From JAUVYV01 sp964394625 (GTDB lineage: Bacteria; Planctomycetota; Phycisphaerae; Sedimentisphaerales; Anaerobacaceae): 20,700 nt of DNA. Numbering within the stretch: the stretch's first letter is position 1; each line of letters starts with the position of its first letter. The position numbers and the translations under genes were made by a program. The DNA lies in assembly GCA_964394625.1 (NCBI GenBank), contig CAYMYK010000027.1, positions 1-20,700 of the forward strand. Direction: 5' to 3'. This document shows positions 7,255-14,191 of the stretch, piece after piece. The notes under the pieces were generated by a model. The model searched no databases. It had not been told where the DNA came from and saw only the letters and a program-made list of their open reading frames with translations.

Positions 7255-9708
7255 CTAAACATCCAGGTTCTGGACTTCGAGGGCGTGGTCGCGGATGAAA
7301 TTGCGTCTCGGCTCGACGCTCTCGCCCATCAGGATACTGAACAGCCGGTTCGCCTCGCCGGCGTCGTCCAGCCGAACCCGCAGCAGCGTTCGCGTCGCCG
7401 GGTTCATCGTCGTCTGCCAGAGCTGCTCGGCGTTCATCTCGCCCAGACCTTTGAAGCGTTTTATCTCGACGCCCTTGCCGCCAATCTTACGAACGCCCGC
7501 ACAAATCTCGCCGAGCGAAGCGATGTCATAACAATCGTCCCCGTTGACCAACTGAAATTTAGTCTCAAGCGCCTCTCCCGATTCTTTTCTCTGCTGCTTC
7601 AGCAAAAAATCTCTCAAGTCCACACCAAAATCTTTTTTCAGACGTCCGGCCGTCTCGTTTATCCGCTCGACCTCGTGCAGCTCCTCGGCGACTACCTGCT
7701 CGTCAAGCTCGCTCTGGTTCTCTTCGCTTCCATGCTCTCGCAGGGCGTCGAGCTGTTTTTCATATTCGTCGGCGTCAAAGTAAATCTCATCCGTGCCCGC
7801 AGCGCGTATCCGAAACGTCGGCAGCTTTCCATTCTGATAGTATTTGGCCACAAAGTCGGCGAACATAATCCCCCGGCGCCGCAGCACGGCTATGCAGTGC
7901 TCGATATCAGCCAGATTTTTAACAAGCTCGGCGAGTTTCTCGCCGCGGAACCTCCGCGACTTTGACTTTCCACCGGCCTTTGTCCCGCCGCCGTCCCTGG
8001 TAACAAGCTCGGTCCCCTCAAGGCCCCTGCTGATTAAACGCCTGTGCATCTCGGCTTCGCTCAGGACGTAATCCGGATTTTTCTTACCCTTCGCCCGCAC
8101 TTCATAAAGGGGCGGCTGTGCTATGTATATCATCTCTTTGTCAAACAACTGCGGCATCTGCCTGAAAAAGAACGTCAGCAGCAGCGTGCGTATATGTGCC
8201 CCGTCAATATCGGCGTCGGTCATCAGAACAATCTTGCCGTATCTGCACTTTTCTATATCGAACTCGTCGGCTCCTATTCCGGTCCCCAGCGCGCTTATAA
8301 TCGTGCGTATTTCCTCGTGCGCCAGCATCCTCTCCAGGCGGGCCTTTTCAACGTTGAGAATTTTGCCCTTCAGCGGCAGAATCGCCTGGATAGCCCTGTC
8401 GCGCCCGGCCTTGGCCGAGCCGCCCGCCGAATCGCCCTCAACCACAAAAAGCTCTGTGCCCGACTTGTCCCTGCTGGCGCAGTCCCAGAGCTTGCCGGGC
8501 AGATTCGTCCCACCGAGCGCACCCTTGCGCCGCGTCAGCTCACGCGCCTTTCGAGCCGCCTCCCTCGCCGCCGCCGCCTGAATCGCCTTGTTCAATATGC
8601 GCTTACTCTCGGCGGGATGCTCCTCGAGGTAATGGCCAAGCTGCTCGTTGACCGTCGTCTCGACAAAGCTGCCGACCTCCGGGTTCGTCAGCCGAACCTT
8701 TGTCTGCGCCTCGAAGTGCGGGTCCGCCAGCCGGACCGCCACAACCGCCGTCAGGCCCTCACGTAAATCGTCTCCCGAGGCGCCCTGGCTGTTCTTGAGA
8801 ATATTATTACTCCTGGCATAATAGTTCATCGTCCGCGTCAGCGCCGTGCGAAAGCCCGACAAATGCGTCCCGCCGTCAATGTTGCGAATGTTGTTCGCAA
8901 ACACAAGCACGTTCTCCGCATAGCCGGTGTTGTACTGCAGTGCTATCTCGCAGCTCAGCATCTGGGCGGTGTCCTCTTTGGTAATATAAATGATGTCCCT
9001 GTGAAGAATTTCCTTGCCCTCGTTAAGGTGCTTGACGAACGCCCGCAGCCCGTCGTCGAACCTGAATACGTTTTTCTTGCCGTTGCGCTCGTCTTTGAAC
9101 GTTATCTGCAGGCCCGCATTAAGATACGCCATTTCTCTGATTTTCTTGACGAGCGTATCGTACTGAAATTCAGTATCGCCGAACACATCCTCGTCCGGCA
9201 TAAAAGATACCTTCGTACCTCGCTTTGTCGTATCGCCGACCTTCTTAACGCTGCCCTTTGCGATTCCCCTGACACACTCAAAATGATAATGCTTTCCCTC
9301 GCGATAGACGTCCGCCTCGAGCCATTCGCTCAGCGCATTGACTACGCTTACGCCGACCCCGTGCAGTCCGCCGGCCACCTTATAGCTGTCCTGGTCGAAC
9401 TTGCCGCCCGCGTGCAGTGTACAGAGTACGACCTCGAGCGCACTTTTCTTCGCCTGCCTGTGCTGCTCGACGGGTATTCCCCGCCCGTTATCCTCGACCG
9501 TACAGCTTCCGTCGGCGTGAATCTGAACCGACACCTTGTCGCAGTAGCCGGCCATCGCCTCGTCAATCGAGTTATCCAGGACCTCGTAAACAAGATGGTG
9601 CAGCCCGCCTGCGCCGCGGTCGCCGATGTACATATCAGGCCTTTTGCGAACGGCCTCCAGCCCACCCAGTATTTTTATTCTGCTCGCATCGTACTTATGT
9701 TCTTTCAT
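7255..9708 (-). CDS. gyrB: DNA gyrase subunit B
   Basis: This 817-residue protein is the ATPase subunit of gyrase, which with GyrA introduces negative supercoils into DNA. Starting at MKEHKYDASRIK, its numbering coincides with E. coli GyrB: Glu42, Asp45 and Asn46 in YEVLDNSIDEA, Asp73, Arg76 and Gly77 in DNGRGIP, Arg136, then Toprim residues Glu424 in EGDSAGG and Asp498, Asp500 and Asp502 in DADIDG. The resistance positions Asp426 and Lys447 are wild-type-like. A Toprim insertion of E. coli type (about residues 550-735) is present, followed by KRFKGLGEMNAEQLW. A longer frame begins at 9747, but AGGGGGA lies four bases before 9708 and the alignment supports the shorter start. It is the last gene of the dnaN-DUF721-gyrB run. 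Confidence 0.97.
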   Translation of the reverse strand: MKEHKYDASRIKILGGLEAVRKRPDMYIGDRGAGGLHHLVYEVLDNSIDEAMAGYCDKVSVQIHADGSCTVEDNGRGIPVEQHRQAKKSALEVVLCTLHAGGKFDQDSYKVAGGLHGVGVSVVNALSEWLEADVYREGKHYHFECVRGIAKGSVKKVGDTTKRGTKVSFMPDEDVFGDTEFQYDTLVKKIREMAYLNAGLQITFKDERNGKKNVFRFDDGLRAFVKHLNEGKEILHRDIIYITKEDTAQMLSCEIALQYNTGYAENVLVFANNIRNIDGGTHLSGFRTALTRTMNYYARSNNILKNSQGASGDDLREGLTAVVAVRLADPHFEAQTKVRLTNPEVGSFVETTVNEQLGHYLEEHPAESKRILNKAIQAAAAREAARKARELTRRKGALGGTNLPGKLWDCASRDKSGTELFVVEGDSAGGSAKAGRDRAIQAILPLKGKILNVEKARLERMLAHEEIRTIISALGTGIGADEFDIEKCRYGKIVLMTDADIDGAHIRTLLLTFFFRQMPQLFDKEMIYIAQPPLYEVRAKGKKNPDYVLSEAEMHRRLISRGLEGTELVTRDGGGTKAGGKSKSRRFRGEKLAELVKNLADIEHCIAVLRRRGIMFADFVAKYYQNGKLPTFRIRAAGTDEIYFDADEYEKQLDALREHGSEENQSELDEQVVAEELHEVERINETAGRLKKDFGVDLRDFLLKQQRKESGEALETKFQLVNGDDCYDIASLGEICAGVRKIGGKGVEIKRFKGLGEMNAEQLWQTTMNPATRTLLRVRLDDAGEANRLFSILMGESVEPRRNFIRDHALEVQNLDV

Positions 9709-9712
9709 ATAG

Positions 9713-9719
9713 TCCCCCT
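9713..9719 (-). promoter_or_regulatory. ribosome-binding site supporting the shorter gyrB start
   Basis: On the minus strand AGGGGGA lies four bases before ATG 9708. The upstream in-frame ATG at 9747 has no comparable site. Confidence 0.6.
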
Positions 9720-9762
9720 GGAATGGCGTGGCCGGCGTCGCCTCCATCGTCTATGCCCGGCC

Positions 9763-10092
9763 CTAACCATCAACCACGAACTTTATGCGTTTTGGCTTCA
9801 ACCTGCCGCAGCGTTCCCGCAGCGCCCGCAGCAGCTCCACACGACACAACTGCAGCTCGTACATATGAGCCGGCGAATCAACCGAGACGGTCAGCAGTCC
9901 GCCCGAGCAGTCCGCAAGCCGCGTATGCTCCGCAATCGCCGCGGGCACTAACTCAACCCAGGTCTGCTGTAAAAGGGCAAACCTCTGGTAGCCCGGCGTT
10001 ACGCTGCGCTCCATTAAGTCGGCCACCACCTCGCCCAGCCGAACGGCCTGCCGTCGCTTGCCCGCCCCGCTGCTGTTGCGCAATCCTTCCAC
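9763..10092 (-). CDS. dciA: DUF721 family protein (DciA-type helicase loader candidate)
   Basis: This 109-residue protein matches the DUF721/DciA pattern: LGEVVADLMER near the N-terminus, QTWVELVPAAIAEHTRLAD (the W-x-x-x-V-G/P core of the KH-like domain), a GLLTVSVDSPAHMYELQL strand-helix unit, and a basic end RLKPKRIKFVVDG. DciA is the ancestral loader of the replicative helicase DnaB in bacteria that lack DnaC or DnaI. It starts with GTG and sits between dnaN and gyrB, 68 bases after dnaN and about 54 before gyrB, where recF is often found. The location supports a replication role. The family call is firm, the loader function is inferred. Confidence 0.88.
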   Translation of the reverse strand: MEGLRNSSGAGKRRQAVRLGEVVADLMERSVTPGYQRFALLQQTWVELVPAAIAEHTRLADCSGGLLTVSVDSPAHMYELQLCRVELLRALRERCGRLKPKRIKFVVDG

Positions 10093-10160
10093 TTCTATAC
10101 TCTCTGCCTCGAATTAGAGGGCTCGTAACATCCGCCGGTAAATGTGCCAAAGCCCACCGC

Positions 10161-11267
10161 CTACCCCAAGTTTATCGGCATAAGCACGTACAGAAAATTA
10201 GCCCCGCACTTGATGACTCCGGGCGTGTCCGGCTGGCCTAACTCCAGCTCAAACTCCGGCTCCTTTATTGCTCGCAGCACATCCGTCAAAAACTGCGGAT
10301 TAAAGCCGACCACTATCGGCTCGCCCTCGTACTTCACCGCCAGCTCAACCTCCGCATCGCCCGTCTCCGGCGCCTTGCCTGAGAACACCAGCGAGTCTTT
10401 CCCAACCGAAAGGCGGATACCCCGCGACTCCTCGCTCGTCAGTAACGCCGCCCGCCTAACCGCACTCAGCGCCGCCTCCGTCGGCAGCCGAAGCTTCTTT
10501 TCATAATCGCTCGGGATAATATCCTCGTACTTCGGGAAATTACCCTCTACCAGGTTCGAGCTTATGACTACGCCGCCGCACCTGATTAGTATCTGATTAT
10601 CAACCAGCCGGACGGCCACATTCTCTTTACCACCGCCGCTCAACTTATCCAGCACCGACATAGTCTTCGGCGGCACGATTATCTTGACCTTAGCCATTGA
10701 TTCGGCAACCGTCGATGCCAAGGTCACTTTACTCCTCGCCAGCCGTCGTCCGTCCGTTGCAACCAGGACGAGCTTTTTGCCCTGGACCTCCCACAACACC
10801 CCGTTGATTGCGTAGCGGGTACTCTCCCTTGCCGTTGCGAAAAGCACTTGATTTATCCCGTTTTGCAGGTTTTCTAAGCCCACCTCAAGCTCCGCCTTAC
10901 CATCGAAACCGGGCACCTGCGGGTACTGCCCCGGCTCCTGGCCATAGACGGTAAAGTGACTGTCCGCCCCCTGTATCTTACAGGTGCCGCCCTCGGCCTC
11001 GACACTCAGCACCTCATCGGCGCTTTCGCGTACAATACCGGCCAGCTTGCCCGCCGGCACAACTGCTTCTCCTTCCTGCTCCACCTGAACGGCAGCCACC
11101 ACGCAGTTTATTCCAACCTCGAGGTCTGTGCCTAAAATCCGCACCTCATCGCCCGCTGCGCTAATCCTAACGCACCGCAAAATCGGTTTTGGCGTTCGCT
11201 CCGGCACCACCAAGGTAAGCAGGCCTAACGCCTCTGAGAGCCCTTCTCTATTAAATTGTACCTTCAT
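10161..11267 (-). CDS. dnaN: DNA polymerase III beta subunit (sliding clamp)
   Basis: This 368-residue protein forms the ring that tethers DNA polymerase to the template. It begins MKVQFNREGLSEALGLLTLV and continues to RISAAGDEVRILGTDLEVGI, the first of three clamp domains. The second domain contains NGINQVLFATARESTRYAINGVLW and VATDGRRLARSK, with the classic TDGRRLA signature. The third contains NPQFLTDVLRAI, with the protein ending YVLMPINLG. Length matches the usual 366-370. An AGGGGTG site lies about five bases before the ATG. It is the first gene of the leftward run dnaN-DUF721-gyrB. dnaA, the usual neighbour upstream, is replaced by a 432-base gap and a WYL regulator. Confidence 0.97.
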   Translation of the reverse strand: MKVQFNREGLSEALGLLTLVVPERTPKPILRCVRISAAGDEVRILGTDLEVGINCVVAAVQVEQEGEAVVPAGKLAGIVRESADEVLSVEAEGGTCKIQGADSHFTVYGQEPGQYPQVPGFDGKAELEVGLENLQNGINQVLFATARESTRYAINGVLWEVQGKKLVLVATDGRRLARSKVTLASTVAESMAKVKIIVPPKTMSVLDKLSGGGKENVAVRLVDNQILIRCGGVVISSNLVEGNFPKYEDIIPSDYEKKLRLPTEAALSAVRRAALLTSEESRGIRLSVGKDSLVFSGKAPETGDAEVELAVKYEGEPIVVGFNPQFLTDVLRAIKEPEFELELGQPDTPGVIKCGANFLYVLMPINLG

Positions 11268-11435
11268 AATACACCCCTGTTTTTCCTAAGTCTTTCCCCT
11301 ACCATAATCACAAAACCACAAATCAACAGCTTACCTCAAAAACCCGCCGCCGGCAACTCTTTTTTCTGAAAACTTTGCCTGTTCAAAATACTTTTCAGTT
11401 CAAAAGGTCAAGCCGGTTTCATCTTGTTTTTTTTA

Positions 11436-11468
11436 TACTACTCTTATATATTTTCATAATTAGTAGTA
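11436..11468. repeat. inverted repeat TACTACT / AGTAGTA around an AT-rich core
   Basis: TACTACT (11436-11442) and AGTAGTA (11462-11468) form a perfect 7-bp inverted repeat separated by 19 mostly A/T bases. It could be a protein-binding site or part of an unwinding element. Confidence 0.5.
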
Positions 11469-11481
11469 ATCATAATATGGC

Positions 11482-11601
11482 TTGTTGGATTGTTGGTTTT
11501 GCTCTTTGGTTTGATAGCTAACCTGTTGAATTTACTCGACCTTAGTGAAGCATTTCCTGCGTGCCGACAGGTTCGAGTGGTTGTTGAATTCCTTGTTGGA
11601 T
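11482..11601 (+). repeat. cluster of YTGTTGRAT nonamers
   Basis: Copies: TTGTTGGAT 11482-11490, CTGTTGAAT 11523-11531, TTGTTGAAT 11581-11589 and TTGTTGGAT 11593-11601, plus a degenerate TTGTTGGTT at 11490-11498. All are in the same direction within 120 bases. They are not DnaA boxes. They may be binding sites for a regulator or an origin-binding protein. Confidence 0.5.
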
Positions 11602-11650
11602 GACAGCAACCTATCGCTCCAATTGCTGACCTGTAGTTTCTGCTCTCTAT

Positions 11651-11673
11651 TAAAACCCGGTTTGCAACCGCGG
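11651..11673 (-). terminator. candidate terminator of the WYL regulator gene
   Basis: CGGTT/AACCG (11658-11662 with 11666-11670) with a three-base loop is followed on the minus strand by GGGTTTTAAT, about 30 bases after the stop codon. The stem is short. Confidence 0.35.
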
Positions 11674-11699
11674 AACTAATTAGTTATTAACACGGCTGC

Positions 11700-12671
11700 T
11701 TAAACTCCTTTATTCAGCTGGATTATGTTCCTTGCCGCCTCAACAACGCGCTGTCGCAGAGCACGCGGCGCCAGAACCCGCACCTGGTCGCCGTAGCCCA
11801 GCACCCACCACATTATCTCCCCCAGTCCATCGACCCTGAAATCCAATGTTGCCGAGCCGTCTTCGTTTCGCGTCGCCTTCTGTGTGCTGTGCCACTGGAC
11901 CTCCGAGACGTTATTCGCCACCTTCGGCGAAAAGCGCAGCTTCACGTTGTAGATTCTCCCTTCCGGTATCATCGACCAGGCCCGGCCCAAGTATTCGTAA
12001 ACGTCAAATTCGTCCCCGTCGCAGAAGCGCTGCTTTAGGACCTCCAACTGCCCTATTCGGTTCAGCTTAAATGTTCGCACCGTCCCATGTTTGCTTGACA
12101 GGCCCAGAACGTACCACGCCCGCTGATTATACAGCAAATGGTAGGGACAGAGTTGAAGTTCTATCGGTCGGGCCTCGAACAGCGAGTTGTAGCGTATGTG
12201 AACCTTGCGCTTCTCGGTCAACGCCTTCTGCAGGGCGGAAAACACGCGGTCCAGGGCATTTGTTGGCGCCTGTGCACCGGCCCTGGCGGAGATTCCGCGC
12301 AGAACCGCGTTACAGTACCGCCTCATCTTTACCGGCAGGCCGCTCTCTATCTTCAGCGCCGCCAGTAACGCCGAGCGCTTGAACGGAAGCTGAACCTGAT
12401 TGCGAACCTTGTGCACTAACATAAGAATGCTCAGCGCCTCGCGCACGCTCAGGTTGATTGGCGGCAGAAAAAACTCCGGGTCGATGCTGTAGCCCCTGGT
12501 CTTTGCGTCGTATCTGTACGGCACGCCGATATTTGCCAGCTCCTTCAAATCTCGGAAAATCGTTCGCCTGCTCGTGCCGAACATTCTCGAAAGGTCGTCG
12601 GCCCTGTAGCCCCTGCGGGCCTGCAAAGTCGTCAAAATCTGCACAACCCTGCTCACCCTGCTTGTCTTCAT
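11700..12671 (-). CDS. WYL-domain transcriptional regulator (HTH_11 + WYL)
   Basis: This 323-residue protein opens with a winged helix-turn-helix: VQILTTLQARRGYRADDLSR then TSRRTIFRDLKELANIGVPY (residues 10-52), which is the HTH_11 DNA-binding pattern. A linker and helical part (about 65-145) lead to the WYL domain with RKVHIRYNS and RAWYVLGLS (W186, Y187, V188, L189), and a WCX-type C-terminus. WYL regulators sense nucleic acid, nucleotide or other ligands and control DNA-damage, defence or metabolic genes, usually as homodimers. A perfect AGGAGG lies six bases before the ATG, and a near-consensus promoter lies upstream. It is adjacent to dnaN, an unusual neighbour. Targets are unknown; autoregulation and control of the divergent cdaA operon are possible. 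Confidence 0.92.
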   Translation of the reverse strand: MKTSRVSRVVQILTTLQARRGYRADDLSRMFGTSRRTIFRDLKELANIGVPYRYDAKTRGYSIDPEFFLPPINLSVREALSILMLVHKVRNQVQLPFKRSALLAALKIESGLPVKMRRYCNAVLRGISARAGAQAPTNALDRVFSALQKALTEKRKVHIRYNSLFEARPIELQLCPYHLLYNQRAWYVLGLSSKHGTVRTFKLNRIGQLEVLKQRFCDGDEFDVYEYLGRAWSMIPEGRIYNVKLRFSPKVANNVSEVQWHSTQKATRNEDGSATLDFRVDGLGEIMWWVLGYGDQVRVLAPRALRQRVVEAARNIIQLNKGV

Positions 12672-12732
12672 AGCTGCCTCCTGATTTTTTGTTCCCTCCC
12701 TCGCACATCTCTGTATTCACAAGTCGGCTCTG

Positions 12733-12762
12733 ATTATACGATAAAGGGCATAGGCAGGTCAA
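12733..12762 (-). promoter_or_regulatory. sigma-70 promoter of the WYL regulator
   Basis: On the minus strand TTGACC (complement 12757-12762) and TATAAT (complement 12733-12738) are separated by 18 bases. This is a strong match, 62 bases before the start codon at 12671. Confidence 0.75.
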
Positions 12763-12829
12763 TAATCCCCTGCCCGCCGGCGAATGGCATCCCCCGGCGA
12801 TATCGGTCTGCAATAACACGATTTTTGCA

Positions 12830-12858
12830 TTGACAAGCCATTCCTCAGCCGTTATAAT
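12830..12858 (+). promoter_or_regulatory. consensus sigma-70 promoter of the lipoprotein-cdaA operon
   Basis: TTGACA (12830-12835) and TATAAT (12853-12858) are separated by exactly 17 bases, a perfect consensus. Transcription would begin near 12865, leaving a leader of about 110 bases before ATG 12974. It is divergent from the WYL promoter, with 67 bases between the two -35 hexamers. Confidence 0.85.
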
Positions 12859-12973
12859 GGTATCAAGTCAGTGGGGTGATTTACCACTTGTGTACGGTAT
12901 ACCTTTCGGCTGGTTGTAAAATTGCACTGGCTTTAGCTCAGCCGGCTTAATGTGTTGCAAAAAGGGAAATATG

Positions 12974-13198
12974 ATGAAAAGAGCTTCGGTACTGACTGTT
13001 CTGGGTGTTTTTCTTTTTGTGCTGTTGCTGTACTGCACCGGCTGTGCTTTCTTTGGACAGCCCGGTGAAACAGCCGCCGAAGGCCATCGAAGGCACCTTG
13101 AAACGTTAAGTGTCAACCGCCAGGGAATGATGCAGGACATCGACCAGGTGCTGCTGTTGGACCGGCCGAGCAAACTTACCGAAATGAGTATACCCTGA
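12974..13198 (+). CDS. small putative lipoprotein upstream of cdaA
   Basis: This 74-residue protein begins MKRASVLTVLGVFLFVLLLY then CTGC, a lipoprotein-like signal peptide with Cys24 as the probable lipidation site (the -3 residue is Cys, so the lipobox is imperfect). The mature part ends with GMMQDIDQVLLLDRPSKLTE, a leucine-rich amphipathic segment with an LDRPS-type motif. The start was chosen because AGGGA (12963-12967) lies six bases before ATG 12974; earlier ATGs at 12950 and 12971 are worse placed. It is first in the operon under the consensus promoter and is followed 64 bases later by cdaA. I do not recognise a named family. The context suggests an envelope role related to c-di-AMP signalling or simply co-transcription. 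Confidence 0.75.
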   Translation: MKRASVLTVLGVFLFVLLLYCTGCAFFGQPGETAAEGHRRHLETLSVNRQGMMQDIDQVLLLDRPSKLTEMSIP

Positions 13199-13262
13199 GT
13201 TGGCAGATGAGCGCACAATTGCGCCTGCGTTGTGCCGATATGCTTTCAAAAGGATTTGAACA

Positions 13263-14105
13263 GTGGAATCGCTCATCAACTACTTCTACCGGGTAGCGCA
13301 AAATCCCTGGTGGGTCGTTGCTATCGAGTTGCTTCTGATAGGCCTTGTTGTCTATTGGGCCGTCGATTTCCTGGAGGGTACGCGGGGTGAGCGTCTGTTC
13401 AGGGGTGTCATCTTCATTCTTATCGCCGGCGTGCTCATACTCAACCTAATCTCCGAGCGCTCTCAGTTCGAGCGGCTCGAATACCTTTTCAAGGGTTTTC
13501 TTATCGTCGTACTCATCATCGCCGTTGCCGCGTTTCAGCCCGAAGTCAGAAGGGCCCTTATAAAAATCGGCCGGCCGAGGTTCCTCGCCGGCTCCTCGCA
13601 GCACCTCGCCAGGACCGTCGAAGAGCTTGTCGCCGCCGTGACGTACTTTGCAAAAACGAAGACCGGCGCCATCATCGTCATCGAGAAACGGGTTGCCCTC
13701 GGTGAGTTCGTCGAGACCGGCGTCAGAATCGACGCGAGGGTCTCAGCCGAGCTGCTCAAGACCATCTTCCATCCGGGAACCACCCTGCACGATATGGCCG
13801 CTGTTATACGCGCCGACAGAATCCTCGCGGCGAATGTCCAGTTGCCGCTTGCCGAGGCGGGAACCGTCGCCGGTACACAGCTCGGCTCCAGACACCGCGC
13901 AGCCATTGGGATAACCTCCGGCTCAGACGCCGTCTGTGTGATCGTAAGCGAAGAAACAGGCGCCATCTCCGTCGCAGAGGACGGCCGGCTCGTCAGAGAC
14001 CTCGACGCCTCCCTATTGAGAAGGCGCCTGATTACCGCTATGCACGAAATTGCCAACCCTGCGGTAATGTCGGTTGTGGATAAGATTAAAAAGCATAAGG
14101 CCTGA
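13263..14105 (+). CDS. cdaA: diadenylate cyclase CdaA (membrane-bound, DisA_N domain)
   Basis: This 280-residue protein makes the second messenger c-di-AMP from two ATP. Three N-terminal membrane helices (about residues 17-35, 44-61 and 75-92) precede the DAC domain (about 110-250), which includes KTGAIIVIEKRVALGEF. The conserved RHR motif is intact at 210-212 in GSRHRAAIG, but the D-G-A motif reads D177-M178-A179 in TLHDMAAVI. The Gly to Met change is in the catalytic pocket and is discussed in the findings. It starts with GTG at 13263 after AAAAGGA, nine bases upstream. Total length is close to the typical 270-280. The CdaR-like gene follows 86 bases later, the standard cdaA-cdaR order. Confidence 0.95.
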   Translation: MESLINYFYRVAQNPWWVVAIELLLIGLVVYWAVDFLEGTRGERLFRGVIFILIAGVLILNLISERSQFERLEYLFKGFLIVVLIIAVAAFQPEVRRALIKIGRPRFLAGSSQHLARTVEELVAAVTYFAKTKTGAIIVIEKRVALGEFVETGVRIDARVSAELLKTIFHPGTTLHDMAAVIRADRILAANVQLPLAEAGTVAGTQLGSRHRAAIGITSGSDAVCVIVSEETGAISVAEDGRLVRDLDASLLRRRLITAMHEIANPAVMSVVDKIKKHKA

Positions 14106-14142
14106 TTTGCCCTATAGGCCGGGACATTTAATTCATTTGTAC

Positions 14143-14172
14143 GGCGGCATCCCGGACCGCCTGTCCGTTTTT
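14143..14172 (+). terminator. possible attenuator between cdaA and the CdaR-like gene
   Basis: CGGAC (14153-14157) can pair with GTCCG (14163-14167), followed at once by TTTTT (14168-14172), a minimal intrinsic terminator. GGCGG (14143-14147) can instead pair with CCGCC (14157-14161), which would disrupt it. The stems are only 5 bp, so this is a weak call. Confidence 0.35.
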
Positions 14173-14191
14173 GACTGAATCGCTCGTCGAT

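Larger units (their letters stand above)
11268..11699. other. 432-base gene-free region upstream of dnaN, possible origin or control region
   Basis: No credible gene. It holds, from dnaN outward: a GTTCAAAA direct repeat (11381-11388 and 11398-11405), an AT-rich core (about 11424-11478), a 7-bp inverted repeat at 11436-11468, copies of a YTGTTGRAT nonamer (11482-11601), an inverted repeat CAGCAA/TTGCTG (11604-11628) and a hairpin near the WYL gene end. I find no good match to the DnaA box TTATCCACA; TTATTAACA near 11684 is the nearest and is poor. Its place next to dnaN makes a replication-origin role conceivable. Confidence 0.45.

Noticed and set aside
8863..9951. Long plus-strand open frame opposite gyrB
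   Set aside because: It is antisense to conserved gyrB; C-rich codons leave the complementary frame open. The translation shows no recognisable domain.
9417..10241. Plus-strand frame of 274 residues across the gyrB start and DUF721
   Set aside because: Ser/Arg/Pro-rich low-complexity translation opposite two conserved genes; no domain or ribosome-binding site.
11684..11692. TTATTAACA as a possible DnaA box
   Set aside because: It departs from TTATCCACA at two central positions and no second box is nearby.
12310..12819. Minus-strand frame of 169 residues across the WYL gene start
   Set aside because: It overlaps the WYL gene in another frame and runs through its promoter and ribosome-binding site.
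12930..12950. tRNA-like D-arm motif (TAGCTCAG followed by CCGG)
   Set aside because: No matching acceptor stem, anticodon arm or TTC-type arm follows, and the segment leads straight into the lipoprotein ribosome-binding site.
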